Source: VAZQ01 sp963816745
GTDB lineage: Bacteria > Pseudomonadota > Alphaproteobacteria > Rhizobiales > Xanthobacteraceae
NCBI GenBank assembly: GCA_963816745.1
Contig: CAWFLQ010000001.1
Span: 744,001 to 808,000, forward strand
DNA length: 64,000 bases
Direction: 5' to 3'
This document shows positions 25,091 to 34,829 of this stretch, piece by piece. How positions within the stretch are numbered: the stretch's first letter is position 1; each line of letters starts with the position of its first letter. A program made the position numbers and the translations under genes. Under the pieces are notes generated by a model. That model was given only the letters and a program-made list of their open reading frames with translations, had not been told where the DNA came from and did no database searches.

Positions 25091-26203
25091 AGAGCTTTGA
25101 CCACCGGCGCTCCAGCCACTCCGGTGAGCAGCTTGTCGTCCTTCTCGCCGACGACGCAATTGCGGCCGCTGCGCTTGGCGGCATGGAGGCAGAAGTCGGC
25201 GGCCTCGATCAACGCCTGCGGCGAGGCGCCTTTGTGGAGCGCGGCGACGCCGATCGAGATCGTCAGCCGCGTCTGCTTCTCGCCGGTCGAGCGGCGGATC
25301 AATTCACCTTTCATGACGGCGAGCCGCAACTGCTCGGCCACCTCGATCGCGTTGCGCAGCGGGGTTCGCGGCATGATCACGGCGAACTCCTCGCCGCCGA
25401 AGCGCGCCGCGGTATCCTTGCCCGGCAGCGTGTTCTTCAGCGTTGCCGCAACGAACTTCAGCACGCGGTCGCCGACCGTGTGGCCGAACGCTTCGTTGAT
25501 CGTCCTGAAATTGTCGATGTCGGCCAGCAGCAGCGACAGCGGCGCGTTGTCGGCGTGGCATCTCGCGACCGTCTTCGCCAATGCGCCATCGAAGAACTTG
25601 CGGCTTCCGAGCGTGGTGAGCACGTCGGTCGAGACTCTCCTTGCGGATGGTCTCGAGGTGCCGGCGGAGAAGGCCGACCTCGTCCCACATGGCTTGCAGC
25701 TGACTTTGCAGCTTGAGATTGGTGCTTTCCATCTCCCGGGTGACGTGCACCAGGGCCTCGACGATGGCGCGGGCTCCCTCGCGGTCCTTCACCGCTTCGA
25801 GCTGCTTGGTGACGTCCGCTAGGTTCGCGGCGTAGTTCGTCGCCGAGTCTTCCGCCAACGCGATCATCGTCATGATCTGGTCGATCTCGTCGGCGATGCG
25901 GGCGCCGACCTTGTCGGCCTTCACCGCGCCGTCGGTCGGCGCGATGTGCGCGCTGTAGATCTTTTCGATATCCTTGGCGCTGAGCTTGCCGTCGCGATCC
26001 AGCCGGCCGTTGACCGCCGCGCACAGGAGGCCGCTGTCGCCGGCGGCGAAGCGGTACCAAACCTCGTAGCTGCGGGGATCGACGGGCAGGCTGCGGCTGG
26101 TCATCTGCGCCAGCGCCGCCTCGGCGATCGCCATGGTGCTGAGGTGCAAATTCAACGGATCTGCCACTCGGGGCACCTCGGCTGCGGACGGAATCGTCTC
26201 CAT
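25087..26203 (-). CDS. Diguanylate cyclase, GGDEF domain (one frame break)
   Basis: About 371 residues. The N-terminal half is an unassigned sensory region with a coiled-coil stretch (VTKQLEAVKDREGARAIVEAL, EMESTNLKLQSQLQAMW). The C-terminal GGDEF domain has LTTLGSRKFFDGAL, LLLADIDNFRTINEAFGHTVGD and the active site RFGGEEFAVIMP, so it should make cyclic di-GMP from two GTP. An RxxD inhibitory site is not evident. The segments join near 25635 by removing one base. ATG 26203 starts METIPSAAEVP. The stop codon is in repeat C. No membrane segment was seen. Confidence 0.88.
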
Positions 26204-26355
26204 CCGACCATCCAACCTTTACGTCAAAAATACCTTAACCATTTGGCGGGTCGGCTCGCGCCACCCGAGGCTCCGCCGCCACGATGCAACTCATGTTTGC
26301 AACGCACATTTCATCGACGGCGTCGTTTCGCGACGCGTCCGGATCGTCGGGGTGG

Positions 26356-28506
26356 TCAGGTACCCGAGGCGGGCACGATCAATGCGTCGACCGCGATGCA
26401 GCCGGTGTCGTTGACGAGGAATGGATTGACGTCGATCGACCTGATCAGGCCATTGCTCGCCAGCACCAGCGTTTGCAGCGCCGCAAGCGCATCGGCGACG
26501 CCGTCGAGGATCGCGACGTCGGCCCGCGGTCTTGGCTCGAGCCTGGCGATCAATGCGCCGAGCCGTGAATCTGCGATACGCCGGCGGATATCGTCTCGCG
26601 GCATCGGCATGGGGAGGAGGATCGCGGTGTCGAGCAGCTCGGCGTGGATGCCGCCGAGACCGGCGAGCAGGAAATGTCCCAGCGGCGCCTCGCAGGTCGT
26701 TCCGATGATGAGCTCGGCGCGCGAGCGCAGCATGGGTTGCAGCAGGAACTGCGTCGTTGCCGGAGCAAGGCCGAGCGATTGCACCTGCGCCTCCATTCGC
26801 ACGAAGGCCCGTCGCAGGGCCGCCGCATCGGTGAGCCCGACCGCGACCAATCCGGCATCGCTCTTGTGCGCGATCTCGCGGCTCGCCACCTTGAGCACGA
26901 CGGGATAGCCAACGGCTTCCGCGGCGCGGACCGCGTCGTCTGCGGAGCAGACGACGCGGCTTTCGACCATCGGAACGCCGGCCCGTGCCAGCACCCCTGC
27001 GCTTTCGAGCTCCGACAGGAAACTGCCCGGCGTTTCTGCCGCGCGTCGCAACACTGCGAGCGTCTCGGCGTCCGGCGGCGGCGGCGGCGGCGCGTTCTCG
27101 GAGCGAGCCGGCTCGGCGGCAAAGCCGAGCTCGTCATAGAGGCAGCGCAGGCTGTCGAAGCAGGTGGCGAGATCGTGAAAGACCGGAATCCCTTCGCGGA
27201 AATATTGCTCTTCGATCTCGCTGCGCAGCCCGCCGGGAGCAACCACGACGCTGGGGCTCGCCGTCCGCGCTTTCCTCTGCGCGAGCGAATTGATGATGGT
27301 GCGGTTGACGGCGACCTGCGGCAACATGTGCAGAAAGGCGAGCAACGGCCCGCGCAAACCATCGGCTTCGATCGCCGCGAGGAGCGTATCGAGCTGTTTC
27401 CAGTTGCCGAGGTTTCCGCCGTCGATCGGATTGCAGATCGGGCCCGCGCCCGCGAACGATGCAATCGCCGCGGCGGCGGCACCGCTCCATGTCCCGTTCG
27501 CCGTTCCGGCGAGCGGGATGCCGTAGTCCATGGCGTAGTCGGCCAGCAAGGAGCCGCCACCGCCGGTGGAGGTGACGCACACGAGCGATGGATCACCGGG
27601 ATGGGGGCCGCGTCCGGCGAGCAGGGCGCATGCGCCGGCCATTGCCTCGATCGTCGGCGCCGTGGTGATCCGGCATTCGCGCAGCAGCGCCGCATAGGCG
27701 CGCGCGCTGCCGGCGAGGCGGCTCGAATGCGCCACGGTCGCGCCGGCGCCGGCCGCGGAGCGTCCGAGCTTCAGCGCCACGATCGGTTTGCCCGCGGCCC
27801 TGGCGCGAGCGGCAAGCTCGCGCAGCCGGTCGCCGTCGGACAGCCCCTCGATGATGAGGCCGATCACGCCGGTGGCGTCGTCCGCGATGAAGAATTCGAG
27901 AAAGTCGAGCATGTCGAGATCGGCTTCGTTGCCGACCGGGACGAATTTCGAGAGGCCCACGCCGAACCGCCGCAGCCGCGGCGCGATGCTGTTGAAGAGC
28001 GCGCCGCTGTGGGCGGCGATGGAGACGGGGCCGGGATGGAGCGGGTCGCCGTGCGAGGTGTTGTAGCCGAGCGACAGCCGGTCGGTGGCGTTGAGGATGC
28101 CGTTGGTGTTGGGACCGACGATCCGCATGCCGCTACCGCGAGCGATCACGGTGAGCTCGGCCTGGCGCGCGCGGCCCTCATCGGTGCCGAGCTCGGCGAA
28201 GCCGTTGGCGCCGACGATCGCGCTGCGCACGCCGGCATCGGCGCACGCGCGGACCGCATGGATGGCGGCACCGGCCGGAACGACCAGGAACGCGCAGTCG
28301 ACCGGCCCCGGCACGTCCTTGATCGAGGTGTAACAGGCGAACCCCTCGACCTCGCCGCCGTTGGGATTGACCGGCGAAATCCGCCCGCGATAGCCGGCGC
28401 GGACGAGATAGCGCATCGCGATATTGCCGTGCTTGTCCGGCGTGCTCGACGCGCCGATCACGGCGACATGCGCCGGCTGAAACAGCGGCCGCAGGGCATC
28501 GCGCAT
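26356..28506 (-). CDS. ADP-forming acyl-CoA synthetase (acetate-CoA ligase family)
   Basis: A 716-residue intact protein with the fused layout of NDP-forming acyl-CoA synthetases: CoA-binding domain (AVIGASSTPDKHGNIAMRYL), succinyl-CoA-ligase-like domains with the histidine-loop region (SIAAHSGALFNSIA, PVGNEADLDMLDFLEFF, TSTGGGGSLLADYAM) and a C-terminal ATP-grasp domain (AVGYPVVLKVASREIAHKSDAG, LGGIHAELLDTA, SIDVNPFLV). It makes acyl-CoA from an organic acid with ATP or GTP. It lies 24 bases after an enoyl-CoA hydratase gene on the same strand, suggesting degradation of a carboxylic acid. The phosphoacceptor His could not be placed with certainty. Confidence 0.9.
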   Translation of the reverse strand: MRDALRPLFQPAHVAVIGASSTPDKHGNIAMRYLVRAGYRGRISPVNPNGGEVEGFACYTSIKDVPGPVDCAFLVVPAGAAIHAVRACADAGVRSAIVGANGFAELGTDEGRARQAELTVIARGSGMRIVGPNTNGILNATDRLSLGYNTSHGDPLHPGPVSIAAHSGALFNSIAPRLRRFGVGLSKFVPVGNEADLDMLDFLEFFIADDATGVIGLIIEGLSDGDRLRELAARARAAGKPIVALKLGRSAAGAGATVAHSSRLAGSARAYAALLRECRITTAPTIEAMAGACALLAGRGPHPGDPSLVCVTSTGGGGSLLADYAMDYGIPLAGTANGTWSGAAAAAIASFAGAGPICNPIDGGNLGNWKQLDTLLAAIEADGLRGPLLAFLHMLPQVAVNRTIINSLAQRKARTASPSVVVAPGGLRSEIEEQYFREGIPVFHDLATCFDSLRCLYDELGFAAEPARSENAPPPPPPDAETLAVLRRAAETPGSFLSELESAGVLARAGVPMVESRVVCSADDAVRAAEAVGYPVVLKVASREIAHKSDAGLVAVGLTDAAALRRAFVRMEAQVQSLGLAPATTQFLLQPMLRSRAELIIGTTCEAPLGHFLLAGLGGIHAELLDTAILLPMPMPRDDIRRRIADSRLGALIARLEPRPRADVAILDGVADALAALQTLVLASNGLIRSIDVNPFLVNDTGCIAVDALIVPASGT

Positions 28507-28530
28507 GCCGCCGGCACTGCCGATGAGACA

Positions 28531-29316
28531 CTAGCGCCCCTTCCAGACCGGCGCGCGCTTCTCCAGGAACGCGCGCGCGCCTTCCTTGCGATCCTCCGAT
28601 GCATAGGGGTCGGGACCGACATCGAGGCGCAGCCCGGCGTGCAGCGGCAGGCCGTGGGCCTTGCGATAGGTCAGCTTCATCCGCTGCAACGACAGCGGCG
28701 CCGAGTTGACGATATCGCCGGCCAGCTCCATCGCGACCTTCATCAGCTCGCCGGCCGGGGCGATCCGATTGACCAGGCCCCAGCGCGCGGCTTCCTCGAC
28801 CGGAATATTGCGGCCGGTGTAGAGCCACTCCATGGCAATCCCCATCGGAACCATCTGCGGCAGCACCACGGAGGCGAAGTGCGCGCCCATGCCGCGCTTG
28901 GCTTCCGGCAGGCCGAAGAAGGCGGTGTCGGCGACGACCCTGAGGTCGCAGGCCAGCGCCAGCTCGCAGCCGCCGGCCATCGCCGGCCCGTTGACGATGG
29001 CCATCAGCGGCTTGCGCGAGTCGATGATCACCTCGGTGAACGCGCGCTCGGGCTCGTGCAGCGGTCCGCGATAGCGCTCGCCGCTTTCGTCGGTCGAGCG
29101 GGCGTCCTTGAGGTCGACGCCGGAGCAGAAGGCGTTGCCGGCGCCGGTGATCGCGACCAGCGACACCTCGGGGTCCGTGTCGGCGGCGATGAGCGCGGAG
29201 CGCAGTGCCGCCAGCAAAGCCTTGGAGAGCGCGTTGCGGCGCTCCGGTCGGTTCAAGGTGAGGAGCAGGATCTTGTTGGCGATGGTGATCTTGAGGACGT
29301 CGTCTTCCGTGGTCAT
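28531..29316 (-). CDS. Enoyl-CoA hydratase/isomerase family protein
   Basis: A 261-residue crotonase-fold protein. Oxyanion-hole segments are GAGNAFCSGVDLKD and VNGPAMAGGCELALACDLR; the latter holds one catalytic Glu. LNRPERRNALSKAL and FGLPEAKRGMG are family typical. ATG 29316 is the natural start, although the frame stays open far upstream as an antisense shadow of the HMG-CoA lyase gene. Downstream is the acyl-CoA synthetase, upstream (divergent) an HMG-CoA lyase, so a leucine- or short-chain-acid catabolism set is likely. Confidence 0.92.
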   Translation of the reverse strand: MTTEDDVLKITIANKILLLTLNRPERRNALSKALLAALRSALIAADTDPEVSLVAITGAGNAFCSGVDLKDARSTDESGERYRGPLHEPERAFTEVIIDSRKPLMAIVNGPAMAGGCELALACDLRVVADTAFFGLPEAKRGMGAHFASVVLPQMVPMGIAMEWLYTGRNIPVEEAARWGLVNRIAPAGELMKVAMELAGDIVNSAPLSLQRMKLTYRKAHGLPLHAGLRLDVGPDPYASEDRKEGARAFLEKRAPVWKGR

Positions 29317-29423
29317 GGTGTGCCCGTTGCCCGTGTGCGCATCCCTGTCGTGCAAACACGGACCCACCGTTGCAAAGATCGCTGCAAACGACAAGACTGT
29401 CGGTCTTCCTGGAGTTACCGCCG

Positions 29424-30381
29424 ATGAGCTTGCCGAACACAGATTCGGATTTATGAGGAAGGCCCGCGCGAGGGCTTCCAGATCGAGAAGGGGCCGATCG
29501 CGACCACGCGCAAGATCGAGCTGATCGACGCGCTGTCGCAGACCGGGCTGCGGCATATCCAGATCGTCTCGTTCGTCGATCCGCGGCGCGTGCCCGGCAT
29601 GGCCGACGCGGAGGAGGTCGTGCGCGGCATCACGCCGGCGCCGGGCGTGATCTACACCGGCCTGTGGCTGAACGATCGCGGCTTCGAACGCGCGGTCGCG
29701 AGCGGGCGTCTCGACATCAAGGGCACCATCGTGCTGTGCGGCTCCGAGACGTTCCTCAAACGCAACCAGAACCGCACCTGCGCCGAGCAGCTCGCCGCGC
29801 AGAGCGCGCTCGCGCGGCGCTACCGTGAGCTTGGCCTCGCGATCGAGCGGGGCATGATCATGGCGGCCTTCGGCTGCAACTTCGAAGGCGAGGTTCCGCC
29901 CGCGCGGATCGCCGACCTCGCCGGCCAGATCCTCGCCATCGCCGAGGAACAAGGCGTCGCGCTCGACTACCTGTCGCTGGCCGATACCATGGGCTGGGCG
30001 ACACCGGAGGGCATCAAGCGCGTGGTCGGTGCCGTGCGTGAAAAATTTCCCGCGCTCGAGCTTGCGCTGCATCTCCACGATACCCGCGGCATGGGCATCG
30101 CGAATGCCTATGCCGGCATCGAGATGGGGATCACGCGCTTCGATGCCGCGGTCGCCGGGCTCGGCGGCTGTCCCTTCGCCGGCCATGCCGGCGCCGCCGG
30201 CAACGTCTGCACCGAGGATCTGGTCTTCATGTGCGAGGAGATGGGCATCGAGACCGGCATCGATCTCGACGCCCTGATCGGCTGCGCGCGGCTCGCCGAG
30301 GATATCGTCGGCCATCCGCTGCCCGGCTCGGTCATGAAAGGCGGCAGCCTGCGGCGGCTGCGCGCGCAGGCCGGCCGATGA
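29424..30381 (+). CDS. Hydroxymethylglutaryl-CoA lyase family protein (one frame break near start)
   Basis: About 318 residues of the HMGL/DRE-TIM family. Signatures: IYEEGPREGFQIEKG, HIQIVSFVDPRRVPGMADAE, MIMAAFGCNFEGEVPP, LHLHDTRGMG (metal-binding His pair) and GGCPFAGHAGAAGNVCTEDL. It cleaves 3-hydroxy-3-methylglutaryl-CoA to acetyl-CoA and acetoacetate, the last step of leucine catabolism; related 3-hydroxyacyl-CoA substrates are possible. ATG 29424 (MSLPNT) must be joined to IRIYEEG by dropping one base near 29442. It is divergent from the enoyl-CoA hydratase gene across about 107 bases, and its stop overlaps the next start. Confidence 0.9.
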
Positions 30382-30983
30382 GCGACTACGATCACTGGCA
30401 AGGCCGGTTCTCGGTGCCCGAATATCTCTTCGGCACCGAGCCCAACGTCTTCCTGGCGGCGCAGAAGGACCTGTTGCCGAAGCGCGGTCGCGCGCTCGCG
30501 GTCTCGGACGGTGAAGGCCGCAACGGGGTGTGGCTCGCCGAGCAGGGGCTCGATGTGCTGTCCACCGATTTCTCGCCGTTGGCGCAGGCCAAGGCCCGCG
30601 CTCTGGCGCAGGCACGTGGCGTCGCCATCACCACCGAGCTCGTCGATCTCGCGCGATTCGACTGGCCGGAGGCCGCGTTCGATGTCGTCATCGACATCTT
30701 CACGCAGTTCTTCGGCCCGGATGGCCGCGCAGCCAAGTTCGCCGGCATCCGCAAGGCGCTCAAGCCGGGCGGCCTGCTGCTGCAGCAGGGCTATCGGCCC
30801 GAGCAGATCGCCTATGCAACCGGCGGGCCAAAGCAGGTCGAGAACATGTATACCCGCGCGCTGCTGGAGCGCGAATTCGCGAGCTTCTCGCGCCTGCAGA
30901 TCGACGAATACGACGTCGAGATGCACGAGGGCTCGGCGCATGGCGGCATGTCCGCGGTGATCGATCTCGTCGGCTGGAAATAA
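30378..30983 (+). CDS. Class I SAM-dependent methyltransferase (TehB-like)
   Basis: 201 residues, intact. Motif I is LAVSDGEGRNGVWLAEQG with the acidic residue of motif II in LSTDFS, followed by VDLARFDWPEAAFDVVIDIF and LKPGGLLLQQGY. The E-G-x-G-R-N motif is shared with TehB/thiopurine-type methyltransferases, which act on small soft nucleophiles such as tellurite or thiols. ATG overlaps the HMG-CoA lyase stop by four bases (ATGA), so translation is coupled, although the functional link is unclear. Confidence 0.85.
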   Translation: MSDYDHWQGRFSVPEYLFGTEPNVFLAAQKDLLPKRGRALAVSDGEGRNGVWLAEQGLDVLSTDFSPLAQAKARALAQARGVAITTELVDLARFDWPEAAFDVVIDIFTQFFGPDGRAAKFAGIRKALKPGGLLLQQGYRPEQIAYATGGPKQVENMYTRALLEREFASFSRLQIDEYDVEMHEGSAHGGMSAVIDLVGWK

Positions 30984-31008
30984 CATCGTAGAGGCCGGAG
31001 AACGCCCG

Positions 31009-31878
31009 ATGCAGGAGCAGGCCAAGTCGGAAGCACGCGCCAGGCTCGTCGCCAGGCTCATCGAGGAGGCGCTGGCCGAGCGGTTCGGCGAAGCCTTCGC
31101 CGTCGATCCAAATCTGCCGGGGCTGGACGAGCTTGCCCGCATCGCCGGCCATCGCGTGCACCGGCGCTTCCTGCCGCGCGCGGTCGAGCCCGCGCTTGTC
31201 CGGCTGCTCTGCGCCTGCGCGCTTTCGGCGCCCTCGAAGAGCGACCTCCAGCAGGCCGATATCCTGGTCGTGCGCGACAAGACCAAGCAGCGCGCCATCA
31301 CCGCGCTGATCCCGGACATGCCGTGGATCGCCGATGCGCCGGTGTTTCTGGTGTTCCTCGCCGACGGCAGCCGGCTTCCGCAAATTTCCCAGTGGCGCAA
31401 CAAGCCGTTTCCGAACGATCACCTCGACCTGTTCTTCAACGCGGCGGTGGACAGCGCGATCGTGCTCGCCACCTTCATGCGGGCGGCCGCGGCGGTCGGG
31501 CTCGGCTCGTGCCCGATCAGCGCCATCCGCGATCGCCCCGACGTCGTCAGCGATCTGCTGGAGCTTCCCGCGCGCGTCGTTCCGGTCGCCGGGCTGTGCG
31601 TGGGCTGGCCTGCGGAGGCGGGCGGCGTCACGTCGCGGCTCGGCCTCGCCACCACGCTGCACGAGGATCGCTACGAGGCTGGAGACCTCGCCCAACAGAT
31701 CGACGCCTACGACCAGCGCCGCGAGGCGCGGTGGGCTTATCGCCGCCAGCGCGACCCCGAGCGCTGGGGGAGGGCGCCGGTCTATGGCTGGTCCGAGGAC
31801 AAGGCGCGGCAATACGCCGATCCGCTGCGCGCCGACTTCGGCGCCTTCGTGCGCGCGAAGGGCTTTTGCTTGGATTGA
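31009..31878 (+). CDS. Nitroreductase family protein
   Basis: A 289-residue FMN-dependent nitroreductase-fold protein. HRVHRRFLPRAVEPALVRLLCACALSAPSKSDLQQADILVV is the typical Arg/Ser FMN-binding start; NAAVDSAIVLATFMRAAAAVGLGSCPISAIRDRPD is the dimer/FMN segment. Members reduce nitroaromatics, quinones or flavins, and some act in catabolism. It follows the methyltransferase gene by 25 bases on the same strand. No frame breaks; the C-terminal region (AYDQRREARWAYRRQRDPERW) is longer than in short nitroreductases. Confidence 0.87.
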   Translation: MQEQAKSEARARLVARLIEEALAERFGEAFAVDPNLPGLDELARIAGHRVHRRFLPRAVEPALVRLLCACALSAPSKSDLQQADILVVRDKTKQRAITALIPDMPWIADAPVFLVFLADGSRLPQISQWRNKPFPNDHLDLFFNAAVDSAIVLATFMRAAAAVGLGSCPISAIRDRPDVVSDLLELPARVVPVAGLCVGWPAEAGGVTSRLGLATTLHEDRYEAGDLAQQIDAYDQRREARWAYRRQRDPERWGRAPVYGWSEDKARQYADPLRADFGAFVRAKGFCLD

Positions 31879-31921
31879 CGCAGCTCCGGCGTCAGTGCCT
31901 CGATTGGCCGATCGGACAAGT

Positions 31922-32545
31922 CTATTCCGCTGGCAGGACTTGAATTCGCGAATGTCGATCGGGTTGCGGCGCACCGAGGTCGCCGTCAACATCGCGTCCC
32001 AGCTCGTCACGCCAGGGTCGCCAGCGCTCGAGCAGGACCAGGATGACGACGAGGGCTGCGGCAAAGCAGAGCGCGCCGATCCAATAGGGGATTCCCAGCA
32101 AGTCAGAGAAAATGATCTTGCCGCCCCCGGCGGCGAGGAAGGTCGTGTCGAGTGCGGGCTTGGCATAGGAAAAGGCCACGGCCCCGGCGAGCCCACCCAC
32201 CAAGGTGAAGATGGCGTCGCGATAGCCCACGCCGACTTGGGCGAGCGTCGTGCCCGGGCATGCCCCCGCGAGCGTAATGCCGACGCCGAGAATCAGGCCG
32301 CCGACAATGTCCGCCGCATAGAGCGCGGCTTTCGGCTGCAGCTTGACCAAGCCGAATCCATTCAATGCGGCGAGCACCACGGCACCGGTCGCAACCGCCG
32401 TCAGGAACACCTTCAGCATGATGAAGTTGCGCAGTTGCATCTGCCCGACGATCATGCCCGGTTCGAACACGCGCGACTTCTCGAGGGCGACCCCGAAAAC
32501 CACACCCATGAGAATGCCGACGACAATGGCGAGGGGGAGGGACAT
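31922..32545 (-). CDS. YeeE/YedE family sulfur-compound transporter, second half
   Basis: 207 residues, about five transmembrane segments. LAGACPGTTLAQVGVGY carries the conserved Cys of the YeeE/YedE family, in which Cys residues relay thiosulfate through the membrane. ATG 32545 follows AGGAG at a good distance. The upstream gene on the same strand encodes the other half, so this is a split two-gene transporter (PmpA/PmpB-like arrangement). The charged tail is unlike the rest. Confidence 0.87.
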   Translation of the reverse strand: MSLPLAIVVGILMGVVFGVALEKSRVFEPGMIVGQMQLRNFIMLKVFLTAVATGAVVLAALNGFGLVKLQPKAALYAADIVGGLILGVGITLAGACPGTTLAQVGVGYRDAIFTLVGGLAGAVAFSYAKPALDTTFLAAGGGKIIFSDLLGIPYWIGALCFAAALVVILVLLERWRPWRDELGRDVDGDLGAPQPDRHSRIQVLPAE

Positions 32546-32570
32546 GGGGAAATACTCCTGGGATCGCGCC

Positions 32571-33092
32571 TCAGATTCGCCGAAGTACGAGGAAGGCGGC
32601 AGCGATGCCGCCCAAGAACATGGCTGCAACGGCGACGGTCGAGCCGACGGCGAGCTGGGCCATGCCGGACAAGCCGTGGCCGCTGGTGCAGCCGTCGGCG
32701 AGGCGGGCCCCGAACAGCATCACGAACCCGGCGACGAACGCGACGAGATAGCGCCGGCCGGGCGAGGATGATCCGAGCGCTCGTGACCAGATAGGTGAAA
32801 TGGTCTGGCGGGCGGCTCCGGAGAGCCGGGCCGAGAGCAGAGCCCCGATCGCGATGCCGCCGACGAACGCCACCTGCCACCAATTCTTAGCGGTGGCAGA
32901 GACATGCCTGGCGACGTAGTCGATCCGCAGGATGGAGGGATCGATCCACGATGTGATCAGTCCTCCCACCGTTACGTAGGACGATGATGCGCCGAGTGCG
33001 GTTTCGATGATGAGGAACGCCGGAATTTGCAGTAGACCGATCAGGATCCCCGCAAGGTACGGCGACCACGCCTTCTCGCCGAGAGAAAACAC
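32571..33092 (-). CDS. YeeE/YedE family sulfur-compound transporter, first half
   Basis: 173 residues from a GTG start at 33092, chosen because GGAGG lies 7 bases upstream; the frame runs further upstream to 33209 into the neighbouring gene but with no ribosome site there. Helices include SPYLAGILIGLLQIPAFLII and the conserved ARLADGCTSGHGLSGMAQLAVGS with the family Cys. It forms a pair with the gene at 31922-32545 and probably imports or exports thiosulfate or a related sulfur species. The glutathione-linked enzyme gene upstream fits a sulfur/redox context. Confidence 0.85.
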   Translation of the reverse strand: MFSLGEKAWSPYLAGILIGLLQIPAFLIIETALGASSSYVTVGGLITSWIDPSILRIDYVARHVSATAKNWWQVAFVGGIAIGALLSARLSGAARQTISPIWSRALGSSSPGRRYLVAFVAGFVMLFGARLADGCTSGHGLSGMAQLAVGSTVAVAAMFLGGIAAAFLVLRRI

Positions 33093-33186
33093 GTCGATGC
33101 CTCCGATCGCTGAATTCGGCACAAGTTGCGATTGGGCCGGGCGGAGGTCATTGATTTGGATCAACGAGCGGAGCTCGTCGGCGTTG

Positions 33187-34182
33187 CTATCCAAATCTGC
33201 CGCGATCATGCGGCGCCAGAAAGTCGAGCGCCGGACCCACCGGCACGATGCCGGTCGGGTTCACATGGCGCTGGCTGCCGTAATAGTGCCGCTTGATGTG
33301 GTCCATGTTCACGGTCGCGGCAACGCCGGGCTGCTGGTAGAGGTCGCGCAGGTAGTTCGAGAGATTTGGATAGTCGACGATCCGGCGCAGGTTGCATTTG
33401 AAGTGGCTGTAGTAGACCGCGTCGAAGCGCACCAGCGTCGGGAACAGCCGCCAATCGGCCTCGGTGATCTCCGCCCCGGCGAGATAGCGCTGGCGGGCGA
33501 GCCGCGCTTCGATCTCGTCGAGCGCGGCAAACACCGCGCGGAACGCCTCCTCGTAGGCCTCCTGCGTGGTGGCGAAGCCGGTGCGATAGACGCCGTTGTT
33601 GATGTTCTCGTAGACGAGCGTGTTGACGCGGTCGATCTCGCCGCGGAGCGCCTCGGGATAGTAGTCCGTCCGCACATTGGTGAAGCGGCCGAAGGCGCCG
33701 TTGAGCATGCGGATGATCTCGGGCGATTCGTTGTTGACGATGGTGCGGCGCTCCTTGTCCCACAACACCGGCACGCTCACGCGGCCGGTATATTTCGAAT
33801 CGGCGCGCAGATAGATCTCAGCGAGCTCCCTCGCGCCGTTCACATCGTCCGGGATAGTGCCGGGGCTATTGCCGAACCGCCAGCCATGCGGACCGTAGAG
33901 CGGCTCGACCACCGACATCGAGACCACGTCGTCGAGCCCCTTGAGCGTGCGCATGATGATCGTGCGGTGCGCCCACGGGCAGGCGAGGGCGACATACAGA
34001 TGATAACGCCCCCGCGCCGCCGCGAAGCCGTCGCCACCGCTCGGGCCGGCGCTGCCGTCCTCGGTCACCCAGTTGCGGAAGCGGGTGGCCGGACGCACGA
34101 AACGCCCGGCCGGCGTGCGCTCGGAATGCTGCTCGTCCCGCCAGACGCCGTCGACCAGAAGGCCCATCCCAATCTCCGTCAT
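33187..34182 (-). CDS. Glutathionyl-hydroquinone reductase (xi-class GST)
   Basis: A 331-residue intact protein of the YqjG/Ecm4 family. The catalytic Cys is in YVALACPWAHRTIIM near residue 70; NNESPEIIRMLN, NINNGVYRTGFATTQEAYEEA and TLVRFDAVYYSHFKCNLRRI are family signatures. It uses glutathione to reduce glutathionyl-hydroquinones to hydroquinones, linking it to quinone detoxification or aromatic catabolism. It is transcribed towards the YeeE/YedE pair with a 94-base gap. Confidence 0.93.
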   Translation of the reverse strand: MTEIGMGLLVDGVWRDEQHSERTPAGRFVRPATRFRNWVTEDGSAGPSGGDGFAAARGRYHLYVALACPWAHRTIIMRTLKGLDDVVSMSVVEPLYGPHGWRFGNSPGTIPDDVNGARELAEIYLRADSKYTGRVSVPVLWDKERRTIVNNESPEIIRMLNGAFGRFTNVRTDYYPEALRGEIDRVNTLVYENINNGVYRTGFATTQEAYEEAFRAVFAALDEIEARLARQRYLAGAEITEADWRLFPTLVRFDAVYYSHFKCNLRRIVDYPNLSNYLRDLYQQPGVAATVNMDHIKRHYYGSQRHVNPTGIVPVGPALDFLAPHDRGRFG

Positions 34183-34319
34183 GTTTACGCGGCGCAGCTT
34201 AGCTAAACACAGGCGCAGGCGCTTTCACCCTCTGCGGATATCGGGGCTGGGTTGCCCCATATGCGGGCGATGGACCTCCCGGCTGCCAAATGCTAAGCGC
34301 GCTGCCGGGTAAATCATCG

Positions 34320-34829
34320 ATGACCGACCTGTCTCTCACCATCCTGCCGGAATCGGCCGACGACGCGGTGCCGATCGAGCGCCTGCACGAGCGCACCTTC
34401 GGCCCCGGCCGCTATGCCAAATCGGCCTACCGCCTGCGCGAGCGGATCGACCATCGGCTGGAATTCTCGTTCACGGCCCGCATCGGCACGCTGCTGGTCG
34501 GCTCGGTGCGGCTCTCGCCGATCCGGGTCGGCGACACGCCGGCGCTGCTGCTCGGGCCGCTCACGGTCGAGCCGCCGTTCCGCGAGCGCGGCATCGGCTA
34601 CGCCCTGATCGAGCGCGCCTTGGCCGAGGCGAAAGCCAAGGGCCATCGGCTGGTCGTGCTGGTGGGCGACGAGCCCTACTACGGCAAGTCGGGCTTCAAG
34701 CCGGTCCCCAAGGGCCGCTGCGCCATGCCGGGGCCGGTCGATCCGGCGCGGCTCCTGGTCTGCGAGCTCGTGGACGGCGCCTTCGAAGGCGTGTCCGGGG
34801 CGATCCGGCCGGATTGGAGCGCGGCATGA
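34320..34829 (+). CDS. GNAT-family N-acetyltransferase
   Basis: 169 residues, intact. The acetyl-CoA loop is RERGIGYALIERALAEAK, preceded by LLLGPLTVEPPF and followed by LVGDEPYYGKSGFKPV, as in YhbS-like GNATs. The acceptor is unknown. ATG 34320 (MTDLSLTILPE) is preferred to the upstream 34290. The stop overlaps the start of the HdeA-like gene (ATGA). Confidence 0.88.
   Translation: MTDLSLTILPESADDAVPIERLHERTFGPGRYAKSAYRLRERIDHRLEFSFTARIGTLLVGSVRLSPIRVGDTPALLLGPLTVEPPFRERGIGYALIERALAEAKAKGHRLVVLVGDEPYYGKSGFKPVPKGRCAMPGPVDPARLLVCELVDGAFEGVSGAIRPDWSAA

Noticed and set aside
26644..29427. 927-codon open frame on the plus strand
   Set aside because: Antisense to the intact acyl-CoA synthetase and enoyl-CoA hydratase genes; composition is that of a GC-rich shadow frame.
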